This document shows positions 1-6,539 of a DNA stretch of 6,539 nt, piece by piece. The DNA lies in assembly GCF_000721935.1 (NCBI RefSeq), contig NZ_KL585449.1, positions 6,574 to 13,112 of the forward strand. Direction: 5' to 3'. The notes under the pieces are model-generated. The model was not told the DNA's origin. It was given only the letters and a program-made list of their open reading frames with translations, and searched no databases. The DNA comes from Streptomyces sp. NRRL WC-3549. Its GTDB lineage: Bacteria; Actinomycetota; Actinomycetes; Streptomycetales; Streptomycetaceae. How positions within the stretch are numbered: the stretch's first letter is position 1; each line of letters begins with the position of its first letter. The position numbers were made by a program, and so were the translations under genes.

Positions 1-299
1 CCCCCCCCCAGCCGCTCCGCCAGGGCCTCCCGGGCTTCGGCGGGCGGGGTGTCCTCGGCCGTCTCGACGACCGCCTGGCCTGGGGCTGCCTGACCGGGGG
101 TGTGGACGGGAGGGGCGGGCCAGTACCTGCGCCGCTGGAACGCATAGGTGGGCACATCGGTCAGGCGGGCGTCCAGTCCGGCGAACACCGCCGCCCAGTC
201 GACGGGCAGGCCGTGCACGTGGAGCTCGGCCAGAGCGGTGAACAGGGCGCGCACCGGCGAGCGGTCGCGCCGCTGTGTCGCGACGAGGAGGGGCGGCCC
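1..299 (-). other. Post-AT linker, downstream gene, cut by the window edge
   Basis: After the AT come [29 protein letters not shown] and the conserved post-AT motif [12 protein letters not shown] (ending 120). A 38-residue Pro/Ala-rich linker to the edge then ends in [13 protein letters not shown]. No dimerization element (FW..VE) and no DH start (HPLLG) is seen in this short stretch. The last bases are nine C on the + strand, which gives Gly codons. Confidence 0.75.
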
Positions 300-2840
300 C
301 GGTTCGCCCCGGCCGGCGAGGCAGTCCTGGGTGAGGGCGGTGAGCACGCCGTCCGGGCCGATCTCCAGGAAGGTGCCGACCCGGTCGTCGTGCAGCCGCT
401 GTACCGCGTCGGCGAACCGGACGGTGTCCCTGACGTGCCGCGTCCAGTGGTCGGGGCTGAGCGCCTGGTCCGAGGTGAGGGGCGCGCCGGTCGTCGCGCT
501 GACGAGGTCGGTCCGCGCCGGCCGGAAGGTCAGCTTCGTGGCGACCGAGTGGAGATCGTCCAGCATGGCGTCCATGTGCGCCGAATGGAAGGCGTGGCTG
601 GTCCGCAGCTCCTTGTGCCTGCGTCCCTGCTTCGTCCAGAGGGTCACGATGTCCTGGACCTCGTCCCGGTCACCGGACAGGACCACGGACGCAGGTCCGT
701 TGACGGCGGCGATCGACACACCGGTTCCGGAACCGATGAGGTCCTGGACCTCCTGTTCGGACGCCTCGACGGCCACCATCAGGCCGCCGGCCGGCATGGC
801 CTGCATCAGCCGGCCGCGGGCCGCGACGAAGGTGCAGGCGTCCTCGAGTGACAGGACCCCCGCGACATGCGCCGCTGCGAGCTCGCCCAGTGAGTGGCCG
901 GCGACCGCGTCGGGGCACACTCCCCAGCTCTCCAGCAGCCTGTACAGGGCGACTTCGAACGCGAAGAGCGCGGGCTGGGCGAACTCGGTCCGGTCCAGCT
1001 CGGCCGGGTCCGTGCCCGACATCACCACGCGCAGGGACGTGTCCAGATGCGGGTCGAACCCGTCGCAGACGGCGTCCAGGGCCGCGGCGAAGGCGGGGAA
1101 GGCCGCGTACAGCTCGTCCGCCATGCCCGGTCGCTGGCTGCCCTGCCCGGTGAAGAGGAAGGCGAGGCCTTCCCCTGCCCGGTCCTCGCTCCGGACCAGC
1201 CCCGGGGCCGCCTCGCCGCGGGACAGGGACGTGAGTCCGCGGACGAGGCCGTCGCGGTCGTCGGCCAGGACCACCGCCCTGCGGTCGAGGGCCGCGCGGG
1301 AGACGGCCAGGGAGTACCCGAGATCCGTCGGGGACAGGCCGGGATCGTCGCGCAGCCGGTCCAGGAGTCGCGTCGCCTGGCCCCTGAGAGCTTCCTCGGT
1401 GCGGGCGGACACCAGGAACGGAACGAAGGGGAGCTCGGTGGTGGGGCCCGTGGCGGGCTCGTCGGCGGGTGCCTCTTCGAGGATCAGGTGCGCGTTGGTC
1501 CCGCTGAGCCCGAAGGCCGAGACGCCCGCACGCCGGAGCCTTCCCGTGTCGGGCCAGGGTGTGGCCCGGGTCAGCAGGGACACCGCGCCGCCCGTCCAGT
1601 CGACGTGGGGGGTGGGAGCGTCGATGTGCAGGGTCCGGGGCAGAACCCCGTGCCCGAGTGCGAGGACGGTCTTGATGGCGCCGACGGCACCGGCGGCGGC
1701 CTGGGTGTGCCCGAGGTTCGACTTGACGGTGCCGAGGAACAGGGGCCGGTCCGCCGGACGGTCGCGGCCGTAGGCGGCGAGCAGGGCCTGGGCCTCTATC
1801 GGGTCGCCGAGCACCGTGCCGGTGCCGTGCGCCTCCACTGCGTCCACATCGGCCGGGGTCAGTTCCGCGTCGGCGAGCGCCTGGGCGATCACGCGGCGCT
1901 GGGCCGGCCCGCTGGGAGCTGTCAGTCCGTTGCTCGCACCGTCCTGGTTGACCGCACTGCCGCGCAGCACGGCCAGCACCTTCCGGCCGTTCCGATGGGC
2001 GTCGGACAGACGTTCCAGGAGGATGACGGCCGCTCCTTCGCCCCAGCCTGTCCCGTCGGCTCCGGCGGCGAACGACTTGCAGCGGCCATCGCCGGCGAGT
2101 CCTCGCTGTTTGCTGAACTCGACGAACGCGCCTGGGGTGGCCATCACCGTCACCCCGCCCGCCAGCGCCAGCGAGCACTCCCTGTCACGGAGTGATCTGG
2201 CGGCGAGGTGGATCGCGACCAGGGACGACGAGCAGGCGGTGTCGACCGTGATCGCCGGGCCGTGGAGGCCGAGGACGTACGCGACCCGGCCGGAGATCAC
2301 GCTGCCCGCACCGCCCGTGAGCAGGTAGCTGTCACTGCCCTGGGCATCGCCGTACATCCCCGCGCTGTATCCCGAGGAGGAGGCACCCACGAACACGCCG
2401 GTGCCGGTGCCGCGCAGGGACGACGGGGCGATCCCGGCCCGCTCGAACAGCTCCCACGACGACTCGAGCAGCAACCGCTGCTGCGGGTCCATCGCCAGTG
2501 CCTCGCGGGGACCGATGCCGAACAGAGCGGCGTCGAAGGCGTCGGCGTCGTGGACGAATCCGCCCTCAGGGGTGATGCCCGCATCACCCAGCCCGCGCAG
2601 CCAGTCCACGTCCCAGCCACGGCCGTCGGGGACGGACGACATGGCGTCCGTGCCGTCCATGACGAGGCGCCACAGGTCCTCCGGCGATCGCACGCCGCCC
2701 GGCAGACGACAGCTCATCGCCACGACGGCGACCGGCTCCGCCCGCTCGTCGACGAGGCGCTGATGCTGTCGGCGCAGTCGTTCGTTCTCCACGAGAGAGG
2801 CCCGCAGCGCTTCGACGATCTCTTCGACCTGCGTCCCCAT
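1..2840 (-). CDS. Modular type I polyketide synthase, N-terminal part (docking-KS-AT...), continues beyond the window
   Basis: This is the first module of the next PKS protein. It accepts the chain from the upstream protein and extends it by a malonyl-CoA-derived unit. The 946 visible codons contain no stop or frame change. Residues 1-35 form a docking coil ([19 protein letters not shown]...). Residues 36-457 are a KS with Cys203 in TACSSSL, His338 in EAHGTGT and His378 in NLGHTQ. The AT spans about residues 561-850, with Ser650 in GHSLG and the catalytic His752 in HAFH. A post-AT motif YAFQRRRYW ends at residue 907. I chose ATG 2840 because GGAG (2850-2847) lies six bases upstream. ATG 2843 and GTG 2852 are in frame and possible. 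The spacing from the upstream gene is only 22-25 bases, so the two genes are surely co-transcribed. No TTA (bldA-dependent) codon occurs in the visible part. The remaining domains lie outside the window, so the reductive state is open. Confidence 0.95.
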   Translation of the reverse strand, partial: MGTQVEEIVEALRASLVENERLRRQHQRLVDERAEPVAVVAMSCRLPGGVRSPEDLWRLVMDGTDAMSSVPDGRGWDVDWLRGLGDAGITPEGGFVHDADAFDAALFGIGPREALAMDPQQRLLLESSWELFERAGIAPSSLRGTGTGVFVGASSSGYSAGMYGDAQGSDSYLLTGGAGSVISGRVAYVLGLHGPAITVDTACSSSLVAIHLAARSLRDRECSLALAGGVTVMATPGAFVEFSKQRGLAGDGRCKSFAAGADGTGWGEGAAVILLERLSDAHRNGRKVLAVLRGSAVNQDGASNGLTAPSGPAQRRVIAQALADAELTPADVDAVEAHGTGTVLGDPIEAQALLAAYGRDRPADRPLFLGTVKSNLGHTQAAAGAVGAIKTVLALGHGVLPRTLHIDAPTPHVDWTGGAVSLLTRATPWPDTGRLRRAGVSAFGLSGTNAHLILEEAPADEPATGPTTELPFVPFLVSARTEEALRGQATRLLDRLRDDPGLSPTDLGYSLAVSRAALDRRAVVLADDRDGLVRGLTSLSRGEAAPGLVRSEDRAGEGLAFLFTGQGSQRPGMADELYAAFPAFAAALDAVCDGFDPHLDTSLRVVMSGTDPAELDRTEFAQPALFAFEVALYRLLESWGVCPDAVAGHSLGELAAAHVAGVLSLEDACTFVAARGRLMQAMPAGGLMVAVEASEQEVQDLIGSGTGVSIAAVNGPASVVLSGDRDEVQDIVTLWTKQGRRHKELRTSHAFHSAHMDAMLDDLHSVATKLTFRPARTDLVSATTGAPLTSDQALSPDHWTRHVRDTVRFADAVQRLHDDRVGTFLEIGPDGVLTALTQDCLAGRGEPGPPLLVATQRRDRSPVRALFTALAELHVHGLPVDWAAVFAGLDARLTDVPTYAFQRRRYWPAPPVHTPGQAAPGQAVVETAEDTPPAEAREALAERLGG
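300..1160 (-). other. Acyltransferase (AT) domain, malonyl-CoA type, downstream gene
   Basis: The domain starts at [13 protein letters not shown]. The catalytic Ser is in GHSLGE (codon 891-893) and the catalytic His is in HAFHS (585-596). GHSLG with HAFH, and [11 protein letters not shown] instead of the [11 protein letters not shown] type, are established marks of malonyl-CoA selection. The stretch lost from the upstream AT is present here (714-815) and serves as an internal reference. The C-terminal boundary is approximate. Confidence 0.92.
1470..2735 (-). other. Ketosynthase (KS) domain, downstream gene
   Basis: This is a complete KS from [13 protein letters not shown] to [11 protein letters not shown]. 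The chain-accepting Cys is in DTACSSSL (codon 2232-2234). The two His residues for decarboxylation are in EAHGTGT (1827-1829) and [10 protein letters not shown] (1707-1709). Cys at the active site, rather than Gln, marks an elongating KS and not a KSQ loading domain. This agrees with its position after a docking coil. Confidence 0.95.
2736..2840 (-). other. N-terminal docking domain of downstream PKS
   Basis: Residues 1-35 ([19 protein letters not shown], then [14 protein letters not shown]) form a charged amphipathic helix with heptad-like spacing directly before the KS. This is the class 1 coiled-coil docking type, expected to bind the last helix of the preceding protein and so fix the order of the two enzymes. 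Confidence 0.85.
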
Positions 2841-2877
2841 CATGAGCTCCACGCTGTTCGTCGCATCAGGCTTCCTT
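2840..2877 (-). other. Stop-start overlap with an eight-codon out-of-frame ORF
   Basis: The upstream gene's TGA (2868-2866) overlaps an ATG (2866-2864) as TGATG, with AAGGA (2877-2873) six bases ahead. That ATG opens only MRRTAWSS and stops at TGA 2842-2840, which itself overlaps both candidate starts of the downstream gene (ATGATG, 2843-2838). No terminator-like hairpin is evident here. It may be a reinitiation relay, or the remnant of the original start after loss of one base. Confidence 0.45.
2847..2850 (-). promoter_or_regulatory. Ribosome binding site (GGAG) of downstream PKS
   Basis: GGAG lies six bases before ATG 2840 and three before ATG 2843. The spacing favours 2840 as the start. 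It is weaker than a full AGGAGG, as expected for a coupled gene. Confidence 0.5.
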
Positions 2878-5800
2878 GGTTCGTGTCGCCATGCGGACGA
2901 GGGCGGTGACGTCCATGGCGTTGATCTCGTCCACCCGGTCGTCGGGCTCAGGCACGCTCCGCTCCTGGGGGGTCTCGGCGTCGTCCGGACGCAGCAGCGC
3001 GTCCAGGAGGCCCGACTCGCGGATCCGGGCCACCGGGATGGTGGCCAGGAGCGCACGCACCTGTGCGTCGTCCGTGTCGCCGGACGCCTCCGCGTCCGCG
3101 TCCGGCGGCAGCAGTTCGCGCAACAGCCGGTCGCGGAGGCCGGTGGGTGAGGGTTCGTCGAAGACCAGGGTGGTCTCCAGGCGCAGCCCGGTGGCGGTGT
3201 TCAGGCGGTTGCGCAGTTCGACCGCCATCACCGAGTCGAACCCCATCTCCCGGAAGGCCCGTTGGGCATCGACGGCGTCGGCGGTGGGATGCCCGAGCAC
3301 CGCGGCGGCTTCCGCACGTACGAGGTCGAGGAGCATCCGCTTGCGCTCGGCGTCCGAGGCGCCGGCCAGCCGGCCGGCGAGAGCGGTGGCCTCGGCCCCG
3401 GACCGGTCGTGGTCGTCCTCGGGCGGCTGGAGTGCGGCGGCGGCTTCGGGGATGTCCCCGATCAACGGCCGGTGCCCGGCCATCGTGAACGCGGGGGCGA
3501 ACCGGGTCCAGTCGATGTCGGCGACCGTCAGGCAGGTCTCCTGCCGTTCCACCGCCTGGACCAGGGCCCGCACAGCCGGCCCGGGGTCCATGGGACGCAG
3601 CCCCAGGCGGGTCAGTGTGGATTCGGCGGAGGCGTCCACCATGCCTCCTCCGGCCCAGCCGCCCCAGGCGACCGATGTGGCCGCGAGCCCGCGTGCTCGG
3701 CGGCGTTCCGCGACGGCGTCGAGGTGGCAGTTGCTCACGGCGTAGGCGCCCTGCGCCGATCCGCCCCAGACACCCGCGCCGGAGGCGAACAGCACGAAGG
3801 CGTCCAGCGAGTCGGCTCCGAAGAGCTCGTCGAGGTGGGTCGCGCCCGCCGCCTTCGCGGACATGACCCGGGCGAACTCGGCGGGGTCGCTCTCCTCCAG
3901 GCCGGACACCAGGGTCTCCCCCGCGGCGTGCACCACTGCGCGTACGGGTGCCCCGTCGTCCTGTGCCAGCTCCTTCACCAGGGTGGCAAGGGCGTCGCGG
4001 TCCGCGACGTCACAGGCCGCAAGCGTCACGCGGGCTCCCAGGGCGGTGAGTTCGTCCCTCAGCGCGAGGGCGCCGGGCGTGGCTTCGCCCCTGCGCCCGG
4101 TCAGCACCAGGTGTTCGGCGCCCTGGCCCGCGAGCCAGCGTGCCACGTGGGACCCCAGCGCTCCCATGCCTCCTGTGATCAGGGCCGTACCGCGCGGCTT
4201 CCAGGGCGTCGGCGCGGACGGCCCGGGGCCTGCGGGCGAGCGTCCGAGGCGGCGGGCGAAGACGCCCTGGGGGCGGACGGCAAGCTGGTCCTCGTCGCCG
4301 GCCCCGGCCAGGAGCCGGCACGCCTGGGCGACGGACCGTTCGTCCGGCTGCGCGGGCAGGTCGATGAGGCCGCCCCAGCGTTCGGGGTGCTCGAGGCCGA
4401 TCACACGCCCCAGTCCCCAGATCTGCGCCTGGGCGGGGCCGGTGAGCGGTCCGGAGCCGTCGAAGGAGACCGCTCCCCGGGTGAGGCACCACAGGGGTGC
4501 CACGAGATCCAGATCGGTCATCGCCTGGATCAGTGAGGTGGTGGCCGCGACGCCGGCCGGTACGACGGAGTGGAAGGGGTCGGGTCGGTCGTCCTCGGCC
4601 AGGAAGGAGACGACGCCTTCGACCGGCCCGTCGGGCACGGCCTCCCCGAGCCGCTGAAGCGCCATGGCCCGTCCGGTGTCGTCGGACTCGAACAGCACCT
4701 GGACCGTGCGGGCCCCGTTGCGCGCCAGCTCCCGCTCGACGGCCTGGGCCGCCTCGCTCGCCGCCCCGGGCGGGCTGACGACGAGCCAGGTCCCCGAGGG
4801 CGCCGGGACCGTGGCCGGAGTGACCGGTTTCCAGCTGATCCTGTAGCGCCAGCTGTCCAGGACGGACTGTTCGCGGCGTTCGCGTCGCCAGGACGTCAGG
4901 GAGGGCAGGATGCTCTCCCACGAGCGCCGGGTGTCGTCGTCACCGGCTCCCAGCATCCCGGCCAGGGCGTCCGGGTCCTCGCTCTCCACCGCGGTCCAGA
5001 ACGCGTCGTCCACGGGGTCCCGGTGGCCGGCCGGGGCGGGGGACACTGCGGGCTTCGGCCAGTACCGGCTGCGCTGGAAGGCGTACGTGGGCAGCCCGAC
5101 GTGGCCCGTGCGGTTGCCGAGCACGGCCCGCCAGTCGGGGGACGCACCGGCGACGTGGGCTTCGGCCAGGGACATCAGGAAGCGGTGCGCCCCGCCCTCG
5201 TCACGGCGCAGGGTCCCCAGCGCGGTCGCCTCAGTGTCCACGGCGTCGAACGTCTCCTGGAGCCCGAGTCCCAGCACCGGGTGGGGGCCCACCTCGAGGA
5301 AGACGCGGTGGCCGTCGGCGAGTGCCGCGCGGGTGGCGGCCTCGAACTCCACGGTGGAGCGCAGGTTCCGGAACCAGTACGCGGCGTCCAGCGCCGCTGT
5401 GTCGATCGTCGTGCCCGTCAGGGTCGAGTAGAACGGCACGGTCGACGAGCGGGGGGTGATTCCGCCGAGCAGCCGGTCGAGTTCCCCGCGGATGGCCTCG
5501 ACCTGGGCGGAGTGCGAGGCGTAGTCGACCGCGATGCGCCTGCCGCGTACGCCGTCGGCCTCGCAGGCGCCCAGCAGCTCGTCCAGGGCCTCGGGTTCCC
5601 CCGCGACGACGGCGGACGAGGGGCCGTTGACGGCTGCCACCGCAGGGCGACGACGCGCGCGGCGTCCTCGACGGACAGGGCGCCGGCCACGGTCGCGGCG
5701 GCGATCTCGCCCTGCGAGTGGCCGAGCACCGCGGCCGGACGGACTCCGCAGGCACGCCACAGATCGGCCAGCGACACCATGACCGCCCACAGCACGGGCT

Positions 5801-6539
5801 GCACCACGTCGACCCGGTCGAGGCCGGGCGCGTCGGGGGCCTCCCGTACGACGTCCTCGAGCGACCAGTCGGTATGGGGGGCCAGGGCCTGCGCGCACTC
5901 GGCGAGGCGCGCGGCGAACACGGCGGAGGTGTCCAGGAGTTCCTTCGCCATACCGGGCCACTGGGCGCCCTGTCCGGGGAAGACGAGCACGGGCCCGGTT
6001 TCGCGGGCCGCGCTGCCCCGTACGATTCCGGCCCCCGAGCCGTCGGCGGCCAGCACGCGCAGGGCCTCCTCGAACTCCGCGGGCCCCCGGGCGACGAGAG
6101 CCGCGCGGTGCTCGAAGCGGGATCGGGTCGTCGCCAGGGCGTGGGCGAGGGCTGCGGGGTCCGCGGTGCCGGCTGCGGCCAGCAGTCGCGATGCCTGGTC
6201 CCTCAGAGCTTCGCGCGTCCTGCCGGAGAGCACCCACACGGTGGTGGCGCCGGTGTCGAGCGGGACGTCCGGCTCGGAGTCGGCCGGGGCGGAGTCGGTG
6301 GGGGCGGAGTCGGTGGGGGGCGCCTGCTCGATGATGGTGTGCGCGTTCGTGCCGCTCACGCCGAACGAGGACACGCCCGCGCGGCGCGGCCGGTCCGCCT
6401 CCGGCCAGTCGACCGGTCCGGTCAGGAGCGCCACGGCGCCCGCCGACCAGTCGACGTGGGACGAGGGCTCGTCCACGTGCAGGGTCGGGGGCAGTACGCC
6501 GTGCCGCATCGCCATCACCATCTTGATCACACCGGCCAC
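2866..6539 (-). CDS. Modular type I polyketide synthase, C-terminal part (KS-AT-KR-ACP-docking), frame broken in the AT
   Basis: This is the last extension module of a multi-module PKS protein in the cytoplasm. It would load methylmalonyl-CoA, condense it with the incoming chain, reduce the beta-keto group and hold the product on the ACP. The 5' end lies outside the window: reading begins inside a KS ([14 protein letters not shown]). Order seen: KS end (6539-6330), KS-AT linker, AT (5990-5170), dimerization element (5010-4846), KR structural half (4845-4230), KR catalytic half (4200-3500), ACP (3330-3112) and docking domain (3108-2869). There is no DH or ER between AT and KR. The protein ends at TGA 2868-2866. 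The frame changes at about 5640. Upstream of it the frame read from 6539 is correct, but it would continue as nonsense to a stop at 5420-5418. Downstream the correct frame runs open to 2866. As given, the gene cannot make a full module. An assembly error is a serious alternative to a true pseudogene. Confidence 0.93.
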   Translation of the reverse strand, partial: GRCDQDGDGDAARRTAPDPARGRALVPRRLVGGRRGAPDRTGRLAGGGPAAPRGRVLVRRERHERAHHHRAGAPHRLRPHRLRPGRLRAGRPARHRRHHRVGALRQDARSSEGPGIATAGRSRHRGPRSPRPRPGDDPIPLRAPRGSRRPGARGVRGGPARAGRRRLGGRNRTGQRGPRNRARARLPRTGRPVARYGEGTPGHLRRVRRAPRRVRAGPGPPYRLVARGRRTGGPRRARPRPGRRGAARAVGGHGVAGRSVACLRSPSGRGARPLAGRDRRRDRGRRPVRRGRRARRRPAVAAVNGPSSAVVAGEPEALDELLGACEADGVRGRRIAVDYASHSAQVEAIRGELDRLLGGITPRSSTVPFYSTLTGTTIDTAALDAAYWFRNLRSTVEFEAATRAALADGHRVFLEVGPHPVLGLGLQETFDAVDTEATALGTLRRDEGGAHRFLMSLAEAHVAGASPDWRAVLGNRTGHVGLPTYAFQRSRYWPKPAVSPAPAGHRDPVDDAFWTAVESEDPDALAGMLGAGDDDTRRSWESILPSLTSWRRERREQSVLDSWRYRISWKPVTPATVPAPSGTWLVVSPPGAASEAAQAVERELARNGARTVQVLFESDDTGRAMALQRLGEAVPDGPVEGVVSFLAEDDRPDPFHSVVPAGVAATTSLIQAMTDLDLVAPLWCLTRGAVSFDGSGPLTGPAQAQIWGLGRVIGLEHPERWGGLIDLPAQPDERSVAQACRLLAGAGDEDQLAVRPQGVFARRLGRSPAGPGPSAPTPWKPRGTALITGGMGALGSHVARWLAGQGAEHLVLTGRRGEATPGALALRDELTALGARVTLAACDVADRDALATLVKELAQDDGAPVRAVVHAAGETLVSGLEESDPAEFARVMSAKAAGATHLDELFGADSLDAFVLFASGAGVWGGSAQGAYAVSNCHLDAVAERRRARGLAATSVAWGGWAGGGMVDASAESTLTRLGLRPMDPGPAVRALVQAVERQETCLTVADIDWTRFAPAFTMAGHRPLIGDIPEAAAALQPPEDDHDRSGAEATALAGRLAGASDAERKRMLLDLVRAEAAAVLGHPTADAVDAQRAFREMGFDSVMAVELRNRLNTATGLRLETTLVFDEPSPTGLRDRLLRELLPPDADAEASGDTDDAQVRALLATIPVARIRESGLLDALLRPDDAETPQERSVPEPDDRVDEINAMDVTALVRMATRTKEA
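2869..3108 (-). other. C-terminal docking domain of upstream PKS
   Basis: After the ACP, about 80 residues remain. A helical stretch ([23 protein letters not shown]) fits the dimerizing helices of class 1 C-terminal docking domains. An acidic, Pro-rich linker follows, and then a final helix ([16 protein letters not shown]) that typically contacts the N-terminal coil of the next PKS. Its partner is expected to be the docking coil of the gene immediately downstream. Confidence 0.8.
3112..3330 (-). other. Acyl carrier protein (ACP) domain
   Basis: The segment from [13 protein letters not shown] through LRDRLLREL is a typical modular PKS ACP. The phosphopantetheine attachment Ser is in [14 protein letters not shown] (codon 3232-3234). 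The residue after Ser is Val where Leu is more usual, a conservative change. It is preceded by [18 protein letters not shown], the common lead-in helix. Confidence 0.93.
3500..4845 (-). other. Ketoreductase (KR) domain, A1-type signature
   Basis: The domain reduces the beta-keto group of the ACP-bound chain with NADPH. The structural half starts at YRISWKPV (about 4845). The catalytic half has the nucleotide-binding motif TGGMGALG (4153-4176). The catalytic residues are present: Lys in SAKAAGA (3853-3855), Ser in ASGAGVW (3781-3783), Tyr in QGAYAVSN (3742-3744) and Asn (3733-3735). Trp sits eight residues before Tyr (3766-3768), Gln rather than His sits three before it (3751-3753), and the B-type LDD motif is replaced by ETL (3910-3918). 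By the established fingerprints this is an A1-type KR, giving an S-configured hydroxyl without epimerizing the methyl branch. All catalytic residues look intact, so this half is probably functional if translated. Confidence 0.88.
4846..5010 (-). other. Dimerization element before the KR
   Basis: The segment from [17 protein letters not shown] to [18 protein letters not shown] follows the pattern of the helical dimerization element known from KS-AT-KR-ACP modules. It links the post-AT motif YAFQRSRYW (ending 5059) to the KR structural half, which opens with YRISWKPV. Its presence, and the lack of any DH motif in this space, supports a module with KR as the only reductive domain. Confidence 0.75.
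5170..5990 (-). other. Acyltransferase (AT) domain, methylmalonyl-CoA type, with internal frameshifting deletion
   Basis: The domain begins at [11 protein letters not shown] and carries Ser in GHSQGE (codon 5715-5717), [11 protein letters not shown], and the YASH motif (5512-5523) whose His is the second catalytic residue. GHSQG plus YASH is the established fingerprint for methylmalonyl-CoA. Between [11 protein letters not shown] (ending 5640) and VAAVNGPSS (starting 5640) the stretch normally present in this family is absent and the reading frame shifts. The AT of the downstream gene has 34 residues at that place (714-815). As written, the AT would not fold, and translation would end at 5418. 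The end of the domain is approximate. Confidence 0.9.
6271..6315 (-). repeat. Tandem 15-bp repeat in the KS-AT linker
   Basis: Three 15-base units lie head to tail. Those at 6286-6300 and 6301-6315 are identical, and 6271-6285 differs at four positions. On the coding strand they encode a Pro-Thr-Asp-Ser-Ala pattern ([15 protein letters not shown]), a flexible, Pro- and Asp-rich stretch right after the KS. The repeat is in frame, so a change in unit number would add or remove five residues without breaking the protein. Confidence 0.85.
6330..6539 (-). other. C-terminal end of ketosynthase (KS) domain, upstream gene
   Basis: About 70 residues from [14 protein letters not shown] through [14 protein letters not shown] match the end of modular PKS KS domains. 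The active-site Cys and both His residues lie before this point, outside the window, so activity cannot be judged. The usual ending is TNAHVILEQ; here it is TNAHTIIEQ, a mild variation. The apparent GTG at 6539 is an internal valine codon, not a start. Confidence 0.9.

Noticed and set aside
148..1773. Long + strand open frame of 541 codons opposite the downstream PKS
   Set aside because: It is an antisense shadow created by high GC and codon bias. It has no recognisable domain, while the minus strand encodes a clear KS-AT.
670..2178. Minus-strand open frame of 502 codons in another frame of the downstream PKS
   Set aside because: Arg/Pro/Gly-rich shadow. The true frame carries the KS and AT catalytic motifs through the same bases.
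894..2195. Long + strand open frame of 433 codons, Gly/Arg/Glu-rich
   Set aside because: Low-complexity composition, and it lies fully opposite the KS and AT coding sequence.
2844..2868. Promoter or terminator between the two PKS genes
   Set aside because: The gap is under 30 bases and shows no -10/-35 pair or hairpin. The genes look like one transcript.
3262..4536. Long + strand open frame of 424 codons opposite KR and ACP
   Set aside because: No family features, and the minus strand holds intact KR and ACP motifs.
5418..5640. Programmed ribosomal frameshift as the explanation for the frame change
   Set aside because: About 34 conserved residues are also missing, which frameshifting cannot supply. 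A deletion explains both facts.
5640..6237. Apparent start at 6237 for the long frame that ends at 2866
   Set aside because: The part between 6237 and 5640 is Arg/Gly-rich nonsense overlapping the true KS-AT linker and AT frame. The homology in this frame begins only at about 5640.

Overview
The window is a piece of a type I modular polyketide synthase (PKS) cluster from a high-GC actinomycete, most likely Streptomyces or a close relative. This rests on the very high GC content, the strong G/C bias at third codon positions, and the sequence style of the KS, AT, KR, ACP and docking domains. All real coding is on the minus strand and the window is essentially fully coding, so the + strand coordinates run opposite to the order of the assembly line. 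Both genes are cut by the window edges.

Upstream gene (6539 down to 2866): this is the end of a multi-module PKS protein. Its last module reads: C-terminal piece of a KS, a KS-AT linker with a short tandem repeat, an AT with methylmalonyl-CoA motifs (GHSQG, YASH), a dimerization element, a ketoreductase with A1-type fingerprints, an ACP and a C-terminal docking domain. The reading frame is broken inside the AT. At about 5640 the sequence jumps from the helix after the active-site Ser straight to the 'AAVNGP' strand. About 34 residues are missing and the frame changes, which fits the loss of 3N+1 (about 103) bases. Everything after the junction is open and well conserved, so this is either a recent lesion or an assembly error.

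Gene junction (2868 to 2838): only 22 to 25 bases separate the two genes. The stop of the upstream gene overlaps an ATG (TGATG) that has a good Shine-Dalgarno sequence but is one base out of frame with the downstream gene. The in-frame starts follow within 30 bases. Either this is a translational-coupling relay, or one G has been lost and the true start was at the TGATG.

Downstream gene (2840 down to 1, runs off the window): its visible 946 codons were translated one by one and contain no frameshift. They encode an N-terminal docking coil, an intact KS (Cys/His/His), an intact AT with malonyl-CoA motifs (GHSLG, HAFH) and a post-AT linker. The last residues resemble the lead-in to an ACP, so this module may carry no reductive domains.

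Together: the final module of the first protein would add a methylmalonyl-derived unit and reduce the beta-keto group to an A1-type alcohol. Paired docking domains would then pass the chain to the second protein, which adds a malonyl-derived unit. The final product cannot be identified from this window. There are no RNA genes, mobile elements, CRISPR arrays or terminators that I can support.
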